A stretch of DNA of 10,364 nt from Methanobrevibacter sp. (GCA_017652345.1 JAGCBE010000361.1:1-10364); one strand, 5' to 3'; shown: positions 1 through 6,480, numbered from the stretch's first letter. The notes: generated by a model from the letters alone, not told the origin. Made by a program: numbers and translations.

Positions 1-67
1 TGAATTATTTAAACTTTATGATGGTAGGCCTGTCAACTACGGTTATCCATGCATGAACTTCTTCCTG

Positions 68-1954
68 TTATTCAGAAAGTTCAGAGGCATTTATTTCCTC
101 TTCCTCTTCCCCCTCCTCATTTTCGGATTTGTCTTCGTCATCTTCCACGTTTTCTTGTAGATTTTCTTCTTGGGAGGGGCGTTCTTCTTTGTTTTCTTCT
201 GATAGGGAGTCGTCGTAGTCGTAATCATTTGCGTCCCCCTCATAGAGGTCATTGTCTACAAGATCTTCCATAAGGAGACTATTGAAATCTTTGATTTTGG
301 CCTCTTTTTCAGCGTCTGTTTCTGCGGCTTTTTCTTTGTCAATTTCCTTTTTAAGATTTTCCGGCAGTTCGGAAAGGTCTTCTTCTTTGCCCTTTCTTAC
401 GTACCTGTATCTTCCGCGGCCGCTGATTATGGAGTATCCATTTTCTTCAAGAAGTTTTTCTAGATCCTTCTTTCCGATTACGTATGCGTCCAGATTGAAT
501 TGCTTTAGAAAGTCCTTAAATTTAACGTCATAGGGATTCTTAAAGGTTCCAAATATTGAGGAGAGAAGGAGCGGTGTGGGGGTGCCTTCTCTCTTTCTTG
601 GGCAGAACTCCACATTTGTTTCCATAACTTTGTTTAGCTCTTCTACCCCCAGTCTTTCTATATTCCTTATAAGGGCAGCTGCGTATCCTTCGCTTTCAAT
701 CTTCTTTTGAGTGCGGTAGTTTTCCTTAAAGTGGTTGAAAAATCCATAGCTTCTGCAACGGTTCCTTATGTCTTCTCCGCCAAAACCTCCATCTTTAAGC
801 GAAAGGTCATTGGTGGTGAAGATTAAAGTGAGTGCAGGAGCTACGGTTTGGGGAGCCTTGAATTTCTTTTCCACAGTTATATAGTCATTGGAGCTCAGAG
901 TCTTAATAGCATAAGAATCTAATTCTTCCATCTTTGGAACTTCCGAACAGACTGCAAACCTTCTTCCTACTATCTCGCTAAGAACGTTTCTATCGTCTTT
1001 AGTGTGTTTGCCGTTAAAGAAGGAAAGGGGCATGGAAGGGTAAATCAGACATCCAAAGGCCTTTATCAGAAGGTTTACAAAGGTGGTTTTTCCGGTATTA
1101 GATGGGCCGTAGAAGACAAAGAAGCCTTTTTTGTCTTCAATCTTTAGATACGCTTTGGCAATTTCCCTTAAAAAGCTTTCGGCTTTTTCCCTGCCAGACT
1201 CTTTTACCTCCCATTTCTTTGTTTCTCTGTTAAAGATCTTTACTGCAAAGAGGCTCTCTAAATAGGCCCACAACTCCTCATCGGATACGGCCTTAGACAT
1301 ATCGAGGTTGAGAGAGTAGCTGTTATAGTCCGTGGGGTAGGTGGCTTCATCAGTTCCGGTTTCAAAATTGAAGTTGTAGTCCTTAATGAAGAGTTTGAAA
1401 TCATTTTGATCTCCCGTTATGGGGTTTACTCTTTCAGTAATTTTGGCCAGAATCATGGAGACAAATTCTCGGAAGTGATGCAGGGATCTGTTTACCACCT
1501 TTTCCATTGTGTAGTCGGGGGCATATCCCTTTTCCAGTTCGTTTTTAATCCTGCACAATACGGAGTGCACATCTTCGGAGAGATAAGCCATTTCACACTC
1601 GTCCCAGTGTGTTCCAAAAGAACGGTAGAGCTGCTTTTTGTAAACAAAGTAGTTTGGAAGTTTCTCACACACAAAATTCCTAAGATCTTCTTCGGTTTTC
1701 AGAAGAGGAACCCTGTCCTTTCGCACGCCCTTTTTGTATGTGTGCTCGTCTACTATAGAAATTCTTTGGATGAAAAGATTTTTTATATTGGCTATTTCTT
1801 GTTCATAGTCAGGGTCCTTAGGAGTAATGTGCAGTTCATGGAGAATCTGTTTTTTCCATGTGTAAAACAGATCCTTATCTTTAGCGGCCTGTTTGCAGGT
1901 TTTGAATTTTAGCTCTCTTTGTATGAGCTTATTAGATCCTGATACAATATTCAT
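68..1954 (-). CDS. SF3 (D5/P4-type) replicative helicase, plasmid/virus replication protein
   Basis: A 628-residue protein with a superfamily 3 helicase core. Walker A is GPSNTGKT at residues 283-290. A Walker B-like strand ends in E338 (FAVCSEV). SF3 motif C is LIFTTND, with the sensor Asn at 382. A probable arginine-finger segment, DIRNRCRSYGF, lies at 395-405. Residues about 100-260 occupy the place of the D5_N region that precedes the ATPase in virus and plasmid primase-helicases. In this family the protein forms a hexameric ring that unwinds the replication origin. No primase catalytic motif is visible in the first 100 residues, so priming must come from elsewhere. Residues about 560-628 form an extremely acidic, low-complexity tail. 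The ATG at 1954 is preceded by AAGGA about 8 bases upstream, inside a duplicated 19-base segment. Family assignment is firm; the role as the element's replication initiator is inferred. Confidence 0.9.
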   Translation of the reverse strand: MNIVSGSNKLIQRELKFKTCKQAAKDKDLFYTWKKQILHELHITPKDPDYEQEIANIKNLFIQRISIVDEHTYKKGVRKDRVPLLKTEEDLRNFVCEKLPNYFVYKKQLYRSFGTHWDECEMAYLSEDVHSVLCRIKNELEKGYAPDYTMEKVVNRSLHHFREFVSMILAKITERVNPITGDQNDFKLFIKDYNFNFETGTDEATYPTDYNSYSLNLDMSKAVSDEELWAYLESLFAVKIFNRETKKWEVKESGREKAESFLREIAKAYLKIEDKKGFFVFYGPSNTGKTTFVNLLIKAFGCLIYPSMPLSFFNGKHTKDDRNVLSEIVGRRFAVCSEVPKMEELDSYAIKTLSSNDYITVEKKFKAPQTVAPALTLIFTTNDLSLKDGGFGGEDIRNRCRSYGFFNHFKENYRTQKKIESEGYAAALIRNIERLGVEELNKVMETNVEFCPRKREGTPTPLLLSSIFGTFKNPYDVKFKDFLKQFNLDAYVIGKKDLEKLLEENGYSIISGRGRYRYVRKGKEEDLSELPENLKKEIDKEKAAETDAEKEAKIKDFNSLLMEDLVDNDLYEGDANDYDYDDSLSEENKEERPSQEENLQENVEDDEDKSENEEGEEEEEINASELSE

Positions 1955-1989
1955 TGGCTAATCCTTCATTCATTGGCTAATCCTTCTGA
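1952..1989. repeat. Tandem 19-base duplication covering the replication-gene ribosome site
   Basis: Two head-to-tail copies, 1952-1970 and 1971-1989, share the 16-base core CATTGGCTAATCCTTC. Read on the minus strand, each copy carries AAGGATTAGCC followed by ATG, so the ribosome-binding and start region of the helicase gene is duplicated. Only the copy nearer the gene places ATG in the helicase frame. The upstream copy's ATG opens a frame of about 13 codons that stops inside the helicase coding region. Confidence 0.85.
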
Positions 1990-2204
1990 GGGTCCTTCTC
2001 ATGGCTTACCTTTCCGGAGACTTTTCTCATGGTTTGCCTTTCTGAAGACCTTTCTGAAGACCTTTCGAGAGGAAGAGTAGGCGCCGAGTTTCTCGGAGTT
2101 TGCTCGCTGTCAAACCTTTTTGGGGCGACGGTATGAGGAGGTTCTCCGAACTTAGAGAAGTTGCTTTTTGCTGAAGCTGCTTTGTTAAAGTCCGGTCTGG
2201 CCAC
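1977..2204 (-). CDS. Small hydrophilic protein upstream of the helicase gene (hypothetical)
   Basis: A 75-residue frame starting with GTG at 2204. It is favoured over overlapping frames because a very strong ribosome site, AAGGAGGT, ends 5 bases before the GTG. The product is hydrophilic, rich in Ser, Arg, Lys and Glu, and has no recognisable domain. Its C-terminal third (ERSSERSSER and onward) is produced by the tandem DNA repeats at 1996-2066. It ends 22 bases before the helicase ATG, so the two could be co-transcribed and translationally coupled. The DNA repeats have a 28-base period that does not keep frame, so they look like DNA-level elements rather than protein repeats. That weakens the coding case. 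It could instead be a short regulator of replication or simply untranslated leader. Confidence 0.35.
   Translation of the reverse strand: MARPDFNKAASAKSNFSKFGEPPHTVAPKRFDSEQTPRNSAPTLPLERSSERSSERQTMRKVSGKVSHEKDPQKD
1996..2066. repeat. Degenerate tandem (iteron-like) repeats just upstream of the helicase gene
   Basis: Two 28-base units, 1996-2023 and 2024-2051, begin TTCTCATGGYTTRCCTTTC and differ at five positions, all transitions. A partial third unit follows (TCTGAAGACCTTTC), giving adjacent copies of CTTTCTGAAGAC. Direct repeats next to a replication gene are the usual form of iterons bound by initiator proteins. No binding is shown, and the repeats could also be leader structure. Confidence 0.6.
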
Positions 2205-2207
2205 CTC

Positions 2208-2393
2208 TTACCTCCTTCCAGCTGAGCCTTTTTGGTTCGCCTGCACTCGGTAAAGCGCAGTTTTAGATTTTTTCGGGTCCCGCAAGGGACCTTTTCTGTA
2301 TCTAAAATCATTTCTAATAATACATGATCTGTTGCCATTTTGGAAAATGTGATTTGTGTAATAGAATTTCAAATCTTTTAGTGTTGTATTCAT
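2208..2393 (-). CDS. Possible 61-residue basic leader protein (hypothetical)
   Basis: A 61-residue frame from ATG at 2393 whose TAA stop overlaps the AAGGAGGT ribosome site of the next frame, an arrangement typical of translational coupling. The product is basic, with no recognised domain. Against it: there is no proper ribosome site (only GGG three bases before the ATG), and a TATA-like CTTAAATA at about 2399-2406 would start transcripts inside the frame. A nested hairpin at 2261-2307 lies within it. A different overlapping frame begins with ATG at 2338 but also lacks a ribosome site. The region may be an untranslated control leader. Confidence 0.2.
   Translation of the reverse strand: MNTTLKDLKFYYTNHIFQNGNRSCIIRNDFRYRKGPLRDPKKSKTALYRVQANQKGSAGRR
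2261..2307. other. Nested hairpin in the replication-gene leader
   Basis: The inner stem GGTCCC/GGGACC (2276-2281 and 2286-2291) is perfect. The outer stem TTTTAGAT/ATCTAAAA (2261-2268 and 2300-2307) is also perfect, with A- or T-rich internal loops between them. On the plus strand the loop is GCAA, a GNRA tetraloop, and the inner stem is followed by TTTTCT. It could be an antisense control RNA, an attenuator in the leader, or an origin hairpin. Confidence 0.55.
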
Positions 2394-2540
2394 TACCCTA
2401 TTTAAGCTTGTTTTTTATTATCTTTACAGTTGGTTTTAAGTCTGGATGGAATCTTTGCTTTTTTGTTGCTTATTTATTTTGAGTTAATTTGTTCTGTTAA
2501 TATAATTATATTAGCTATAAAAAAAATGAATATAACTGTA

Positions 2541-2597
2541 TAAAAAATTATTTATACGTACGAACGTATATACGTATGTACGTACGTACGTATAAAT
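2541..2597. promoter_or_regulatory. Promoter-operator repeat copy 1, doubled and two-sided
   Basis: An A-run followed by TTTATACGTACG at 2551-2562 faces right. The inverted end CGTACGTATAAA at 2585-2596 faces left. The interior is a run of CGTA/TATACG units, so the whole 57 bases is close to palindromic. The left-facing half could serve the helicase operon and the right-facing half the MmeI-derived gene, each with a leader of roughly 170-240 bases. Flanking DNA at 2460-2550 is very AT-rich, so an origin role is also possible. Confidence 0.7.
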
Positions 2598-2610
2598 ACG
2601 TTGTCGTTTG

Positions 2611-2626
2611 AATTTAGACCCGCGGG
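2611..2626. repeat. Palindrome-bearing 16-base direct repeat, copy A
   Basis: AATTTAGACCCGCGGG. It matches the copy at 2792-2807 at 14 of 16 positions. The two differences are symmetrical, so both copies keep an 8-base palindrome (CCCGCGGG here, CCTGCAGG there). Function unknown. Confidence 0.6.
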
Positions 2627-2791
2627 TAATTTTGTTGGGAAATATTAAGTTTGATAAGTTTTTCATTATTGTTTTGGAATTTTGTTTATAGTTTCGTTCT
2701 ATGAAATTTGACTTTTTCTTCGTGGAAGGGGGGCAAAGGATACTAGATTAATTTAATTAAATATGAAGGTTTAACATTAGTCAGGTTTGTT

Positions 2792-2807
2792 AATTTAGAC
2801 CTGCAGG
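2792..2807. repeat. Palindrome-bearing 16-base direct repeat, copy B, touching the ribosome site
   Basis: AATTTAGACCTGCAGG. Its palindrome CCTGCAGG abuts and partly overlaps the GGGAGGG ribosome site of the gene starting at 2820. A protein bound here, or a hairpin here, could affect translation of that gene. Partner of the copy at 2611-2626. Confidence 0.6.
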
Positions 2808-2819
2808 GAGGGAACTGAT

Positions 2820-4241
2820 ATGTCGATGAATCCAGGCATAGATGAGATGAGTCCCTTTATAAGAAAATGGCTTAGGCCTCAGTCCGGCAGTTTTGAAATG
2901 CGCACCTGTACCTTTTGGCATTCTTTAATTGAAATATTTGATTGTAAGCAAGTTGAGGCTAAAAAAATATGGGATGGGATCCAAATCTGCTCCTCGCCTG
3001 AAGGAGCTACAGTTTTGGTCTCTTCACATCTGCACTTCCTTGTTTGGCAAATGGATAGGGGAAAGAGTCTTTCTTCGCATTTTAGAGGGGCGGGTAAGTT
3101 TTCTCCTCTGCGTGAAGCTCGGTTATATAATTCCGAGCTTAGCCGGGTATGGAGAGCCAGTACGATAATTCTGTGCAACTTTACGGAATTTTTTTTATTT
3201 GATCTAAATGATAAGGACTCTGTTCGCGGCCATCCCTTAGTTCGATTTTCTTTGGAAGATCTTTTTGATTACAGGATGTATTTCTTTCTTCTCTTTTCGG
3301 GAAAGATATTTTCGCAGCGTTATAGAAACTTGGATGGGGTCCAGGTAGAAAGAGCCCCGCGGCCCATTTCACCCTCTTTGCCCGGGATGAGACGCGGAAA
3401 TACTGCGCTTTCCGGAGGGAATTTTTATCTTGGAGGGGAGAAGGAAAAAGAAGAAGCCATGAAAGATTGCGTAGCCCGGAAATATGTTAGAGAGTTTGTA
3501 AGGGCAGTAGATCTTCGCGGCGGCCGAATCCAGTATTGTCTCTGGCTTCTAAATTCCAGTAGAAAAGAAAGGCGGAGAAGTTCTTTTATCCGTAAGAAGC
3601 TGATCAGGGTAAAAGCTTACAGAAAGAAGTTAGGCTCTTTTGGACATGATTTTAAACCCTGGAAATTTGCCGAGATAAGACAGCCTGATTGCAACTATCT
3701 TGCTATTCCCACAAGGTTTTCAATAGATCGGGAGTATGTACCATGCGGATTTTTTTCTAAAGATGTTATTGTTTCCGACACATTGGATGTTTGCCCAGAT
3801 CCTCAGGGCTTTGCTTTTGCCGTAGCCTCCAGTGCAATGTTTAAGTCATGGCAGGAAGTAGCTGCAGAAATAGATGAATCTAGAATTGTGCACTTTTCTA
3901 TCCACCAGGTATGGAATACTTTTCCCCTGCCTCCAGTTTCCGAAGAAGACAAGATCCTTATGGAAGAGTGCGCTAAGAAGGTGCTTCTTTCCCGGGAAAG
4001 GCATAAGGATATTCCTCTTTCCGAGCTCTACCTTCCTGAGGTTTTACCGGAGGATTTAAGAAAAGCTCATGCCGATTTAGATAAAATTGTGGATTCCCTT
4101 TTTGGGGAGAAATGCCGAGATAATGAAGAGCGCAAGAAAGTAGTGACTATCGTCTATAAGGAAACTCCTTTTGGATCCAATGCCACTTTCTTGAAGCGGG
4201 CGGCAACTTTTGTAGGGCAAATATCACTTCGTTCCAAATAG
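2820..4241 (+). CDS. MmeI-family restriction-modification derivative lacking the methyltransferase domain
   Basis: A 473-residue protein. Residues about 10-165 resemble the MmeI N-terminal (nuclease) domain: FIRKW, then an IILCNFTEFFLFDL strand and FSLEDLFDY. Residues about 175-370 match the MmeI target-recognition domain: RYCLWL-like IQYCLWL at 237-243, FAEIRQPDCNYLAIP at 283-297, YVPCGFFS, VSD, ASSAMFKSW at 336-344 and VWNTFPLPP at 364-372. Residues 373-430 match the C-terminal helical segment (SELYLPEVLPEDLRKAH). Full MmeI-type enzymes are about 900 residues. Here the whole methyltransferase part between the two blocks is absent, and no SAM-binding or NPPY motif is seen. The nuclease ExK motif aligns with W76-Q-M78, so it too appears dead. 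The frame is intact with a good ribosome site (GGGAGGG, 7 bases before ATG). It is probably a repurposed sequence-specific DNA-binding protein; that role is inferred. Confidence 0.85.
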   Translation: MSMNPGIDEMSPFIRKWLRPQSGSFEMRTCTFWHSLIEIFDCKQVEAKKIWDGIQICSSPEGATVLVSSHLHFLVWQMDRGKSLSSHFRGAGKFSPLREARLYNSELSRVWRASTIILCNFTEFFLFDLNDKDSVRGHPLVRFSLEDLFDYRMYFFLLFSGKIFSQRYRNLDGVQVERAPRPISPSLPGMRRGNTALSGGNFYLGGEKEKEEAMKDCVARKYVREFVRAVDLRGGRIQYCLWLLNSSRKERRRSSFIRKKLIRVKAYRKKLGSFGHDFKPWKFAEIRQPDCNYLAIPTRFSIDREYVPCGFFSKDVIVSDTLDVCPDPQGFAFAVASSAMFKSWQEVAAEIDESRIVHFSIHQVWNTFPLPPVSEEDKILMEECAKKVLLSRERHKDIPLSELYLPEVLPEDLRKAHADLDKIVDSLFGEKCRDNEERKKVVTIVYKETPFGSNATFLKRAATFVGQISLRSK

Positions 4242-4252
4242 ACTGTCAAGTC

Positions 4253-4295
4253 TTTAAATCTCGGGCAGCAGCATTTAGTTTATTTGAGATTTAAA
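4253..4295. repeat. Perfect 10-base inverted repeat downstream of the MmeI-derived gene
   Basis: TTTAAATCTC at 4253-4262 and GAGATTTAAA at 4286-4295 form a perfect stem with a 23-base loop, beginning 12 bases after the stop codon. It could stabilise the 3' end of the transcript. It is not a classic terminator, since the loop is long and no T-run follows directly. Confidence 0.6.
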
Positions 4296-4372
4296 TTGAA
4301 AAAAGTATTGACTTCTAATTTATTTACTTATATTGTTGAGTTATTATTAGTAAATTAACATTAAAATAATAG

Positions 4373-4411
4373 TATAAAAAATCATTTATACGTACATACG
4401 TATATACGTAC
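4373..4411 (+). promoter_or_regulatory. Promoter-operator repeat copy 2, in front of an ORF-free region
   Basis: An A-run, then a TTTATA box at 4385-4390, then CGTACATACGTATATACGTA. It has the same architecture as the copy directly before the Bro-N gene. The predicted transcript start is near 4413. No reading frame of useful length follows for more than 300 bases. Confidence 0.75.
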
Positions 4412-4412
4412 A

Positions 4413-4740
4413 ACTTGAAAATAAAGTTTTTGCAAGTTTTATTTTTCCAAAACGTATCTTATAAATTCAGGGTCTTGGAAAAAGAATACTAACACTGACC
4501 TTGGCAAATATTTATAACTACTTTCGGAGTTTCAGTTCTATTGGAGATTTATTTTATTTCCCTGCAAACTTTTTTGGCCTTCCTAAATATTTTGCTTGGG
4601 CAGGAGCATAAGAAATTTGGCAACCGTAAACATTCTCATTTCTCATTGAGGCTCTAGGGTTTTATCTGAAATATTTTTTCTTATCATTAATAATGAACTA
4701 TTTTTATAAGGTTTTTATAGTTATAAAATACATGAGTTGA
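4413..4740 (+). ncRNA. Candidate non-coding RNA or long leader (gene-free stretch)
   Basis: This stretch has no credible gene on either strand, yet begins at the expected start site of promoter copy 2. Its first bases can form AACTTG/CAAGTT (4412-4417 with 4433-4438) and AAAATAAA/TTTATTTT (4418-4425 with 4438-4445), arranged as in an H-type pseudoknot. It may be a free RNA or an alternative leader running into the Bro-N gene. Low confidence without expression data. Confidence 0.25.
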
Positions 4741-4743
4741 CAT

Positions 4744-4778
4744 TATAAAAAATCATTTATACGTACGTACGTATAAAT
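4744..4778 (+). promoter_or_regulatory. Promoter-operator repeat copy 3, promoter of the Bro-N gene
   Basis: An A-run, a TTTATA box at 4756-4761, then the palindromic CGTACGTACGTA at 4762-4773. Archaeal spacing puts the transcript start near 4785, about 13 bases before the ATG at 4798 and next to the AAGGAGG ribosome site. The palindrome therefore sits between the TATA box and the start site, where archaeal repressors block polymerase recruitment. This copy best defines the element as a promoter. Confidence 0.85.
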
Positions 4779-4797
4779 TTAAATTTGAAGGAGGGCC

Positions 4798-5676
4798 ATG
4801 GATCCTAAGGAATCTGAAGGTCGGGACAAAGATTTAGCAAAGCTAAAGTTGGTAAACCATTTATTTGGCGATAAACAGATTAGGACTGTTTGGGACAAAG
4901 ATAACGAGAGATACCTTATCAGCGTAGTAGACACTGTAGGGGTTCTTACAGAGAGTAAAAACCCACGCAATTACTGGGCTAAATTGAAAGAACGTCTTAA
5001 GGAAGAGGGAAATGAAACGGTGACAAATTGTCACCAGTTGAAATTGAAAGCCTCCGATGGCAAGCTGCGCAGCACCGATGTCACAGATGTCGAGGGCATA
5101 TTTCGCATCATAGAATCTATTCCCAGCAAAAATGCAGAACCCATTAAACTTTGGCTGGCAAAGCTTGGAAAGGAGAGGGTGGAAGAAACTATAGATCCCT
5201 CTCTTTCGATAGAAAGATCCATTAATTTGTACAGGGCCAAGGGATATAGCGAAGAATGGATTGCCAAGAGGATTAAAGGGATACAAGACAGGAAAAAACT
5301 GACGGATGTTTGGAAGGAAGGAGAGATAAGGCAGCCTAAAGATTATGCCATTCTTACAGATACGATTTATAAAGAATGGTCTGGGATGACTTCTAAGCAG
5401 TATAAGGAATTTAAGGGGCTTAGAAAGGAATCTCTTAGAGACAATATGAGCGATGTTGAAATTGCCCTGGCCGATCTGGGAGAAATCGCTACAAGGGAAA
5501 TAGCCAAAAAGAGAAAGCCTAAGGGTATGGAAAAGAATGCGAAGGTAGCGAAGGAAGGTGGTCAGGTCGCCGGCAATGCTAGAAAAGATCTGGAGGAAAA
5601 GTTAGGAGAAAGCGTAATCACTCCAGATAATGCTTTGGGTTACAGGCATGACGATGGAAAAGAAATAGAAAAGTAG
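4798..5676 (+). CDS. Bro-N domain antirepressor-like regulator
   Basis: A 292-residue soluble protein. Residues about 25-125 match the Bro-N domain of phage antirepressor and baculovirus BRO proteins, in the subtype beginning IRTVWDKDNERYLISVVD. That subtype continues through NPRNYWAKLK, TNCHQLKLKASDGK (77-90), TDV and PKSIP-AEP-KLWLAK-like text at 107-122. The C-terminal part carries the subtype's usual DYAILTDTIYKEWSGMTSKQYKEF (starting at 182), LRDNMSD and VAKEGGQVAGNAR (250-262) blocks. Bro-N binds DNA and acts as a transcriptional regulator in mobile elements. The start has AAGGAGGG directly upstream. A copy of the element-wide operator lies in its own promoter, which suggests autoregulation. 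The family call is firm; that it controls the CGTACGTA sites is inference. Confidence 0.85.
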   Translation: MDPKESEGRDKDLAKLKLVNHLFGDKQIRTVWDKDNERYLISVVDTVGVLTESKNPRNYWAKLKERLKEEGNETVTNCHQLKLKASDGKLRSTDVTDVEGIFRIIESIPSKNAEPIKLWLAKLGKERVEETIDPSLSIERSINLYRAKGYSEEWIAKRIKGIQDRKKLTDVWKEGEIRQPKDYAILTDTIYKEWSGMTSKQYKEFKGLRKESLRDNMSDVEIALADLGEIATREIAKKRKPKGMEKNAKVAKEGGQVAGNARKDLEEKLGESVITPDNALGYRHDDGKEIEK

Positions 5677-5747
5677 TTTGCCTTTCTCTTATTGTTGTAA
5701 GGTCTAGCGCTTCTATTTAAGTGCCTTTTATTGGCCGGTCCTAAATC

Positions 5748-5763
5748 CTTTTTTGCTTTTTGA
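5748..5763 (+). terminator. Possible T-rich terminator after the Bro-N gene
   Basis: Two closely spaced T-runs (CTTTTTTGCTTTTTG) follow the Bro-N stop by about 75 bases. Archaeal polymerase can terminate at such T-tracts without a hairpin. The rest of 5677-5889 shows no credible gene; a 23-codon frame from ATG at 5773 has no ribosome site. Confidence 0.35.
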
Positions 5764-5889
5764 ATTTTATTTATGTCTGATTTTGAAGGATGGTTTAGGG
5801 GAGAAACGTTAAATGTTGTATTTTTAATATTTTGTATTATTTAAATATATCACAAAGTAATTATAAAGTTTTTATTTGTAAATTGTTTT

Positions 5890-5920
5890 TATAAAAAATT
5901 ATTTATACGTACATACGTAC
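5890..5920 (+). promoter_or_regulatory. Promoter-operator repeat copy 4
   Basis: An A-run, a TTTATA box at 5902-5907, then CGTACATACGTAC. The predicted transcript start is near 5931, leading into the small reading frame at 6006-6227. Confidence 0.75.
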
Positions 5921-6005
5921 AAATAATTCGGATTTTTATCTTAAATTTTTATAGGCTGCAGAGAAAAAATTCCAAGTGTGTAGCATTTTTTCTAACTCAA
6001 GATTT

Positions 6006-6227
6006 ATGAAAAGAAAAAAATGGCCGGCCGGTGGAAGCATTAAATACAGAGCGTACTTCAATAAAGGCAGCCCAGTCTCATTTTGTCTTGAAGGCTTGGA
6101 TGGAAAAGATAAGTCAACGCGCCGAAGAGATTCTTTTTGCTGTGTTTACATTTTTAGGGAGGCTCTAGTTTACTGGGCTTTTAGATTTCTAATTCAGTTG
6201 ATTTTATTTATAGGCGGAAGAAATTAA
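6006..6227 (+). CDS. Small basic protein with one predicted C-terminal membrane segment (hypothetical)
   Basis: A 73-residue frame from ATG at 6006; an in-frame GTG at 5976 would give 83. The N-terminal half is strongly basic (MKRKKW, DKSTRRR). Residues about 53-72 (LVYWAFRFLIQLILFIGG) are hydrophobic enough for a membrane span. No family is recognised. No clear ribosome site precedes either start. The main support is promoter copy 4 upstream and the exact convergence with the minus-strand gene: the two stop codons overlap in TTAA at 6224-6227. It could still be a chance frame. Confidence 0.35.
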   Translation: MKRKKWPAGGSIKYRAYFNKGSPVSFCLEGLDGKDKSTRRRDSFCCVYIFREALVYWAFRFLIQLILFIGGRN

Positions 6228-6424
6228 AAATCAAATTTGGAATCATCATTTTCATGCTGTCTATTTTTTTTCTTTTCTTCTTCCTCCTCTTCCCCCCTTT
6301 CTTCTTTTTTATGCTTGTAATGGAATAGGAGGAGAGCTCCGCAGACAAAGATGATGACTGCGGGGACTATAAGGACAAGTATTCCGGCTCCCCCAGTAGT
6401 AGCAAGCGTAGGCAGGCATTTCAT
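6224..6424 (-). CDS. Small single-span membrane protein with charged tail (hypothetical)
   Basis: A 66-residue frame. Residues about 11-36 (GGAGILVLIVPAVIIFVCG and onward) form a clear membrane segment. It is followed by HYKHKK and a long mixed-charge tail with a run of six glutamates, suggesting an anchored protein with a cytoplasmic charged tail. An in-frame stop just upstream fixes the start at the ATG at 6424 or later. Promoter copy 5 faces it with an expected leader of about 50 bases. There is no good ribosome site. No family is recognised. Confidence 0.5.
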   Translation of the reverse strand: MKCLPTLATTGGAGILVLIVPAVIIFVCGALLLFHYKHKKEERGEEEEEEKKKNRQHENDDSKFDF

Positions 6425-6480
6425 AGTTTTAGATTATAGCCGAGGCAAGATAAGCAGTTCTTTTGTTTGGTTATTCTTGA

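Noticed and set aside
1..67. A gene end at the left edge
   Set aside because: Too little sequence to assign any frame; nothing recognisable is seen.
1406..1912. 168-residue plus-strand frame opposite the helicase gene
   Set aside because: It lies wholly antisense to the well-supported SF3 helicase and has no ribosome site or recognisable domain.
2027..2338. 103-residue minus-strand frame beginning with ATG
   Set aside because: It has no ribosome site and overlaps the 75-residue frame, which has a strong one. Its second half is low-complexity Lys/Gly/Leu text generated by the DNA repeats. A start from the TATA-like box at about 2400 would fit it, so it is not fully excluded.
2701..2751. 16-codon frame in the leader of the MmeI-derived gene
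   Set aside because: No ribosome site and too short to judge; likely chance.
5773..5844. 23-codon frame with a hydrophobic C-terminus after the Bro-N gene
   Set aside because: No ribosome site and no promoter copy at a suitable distance.
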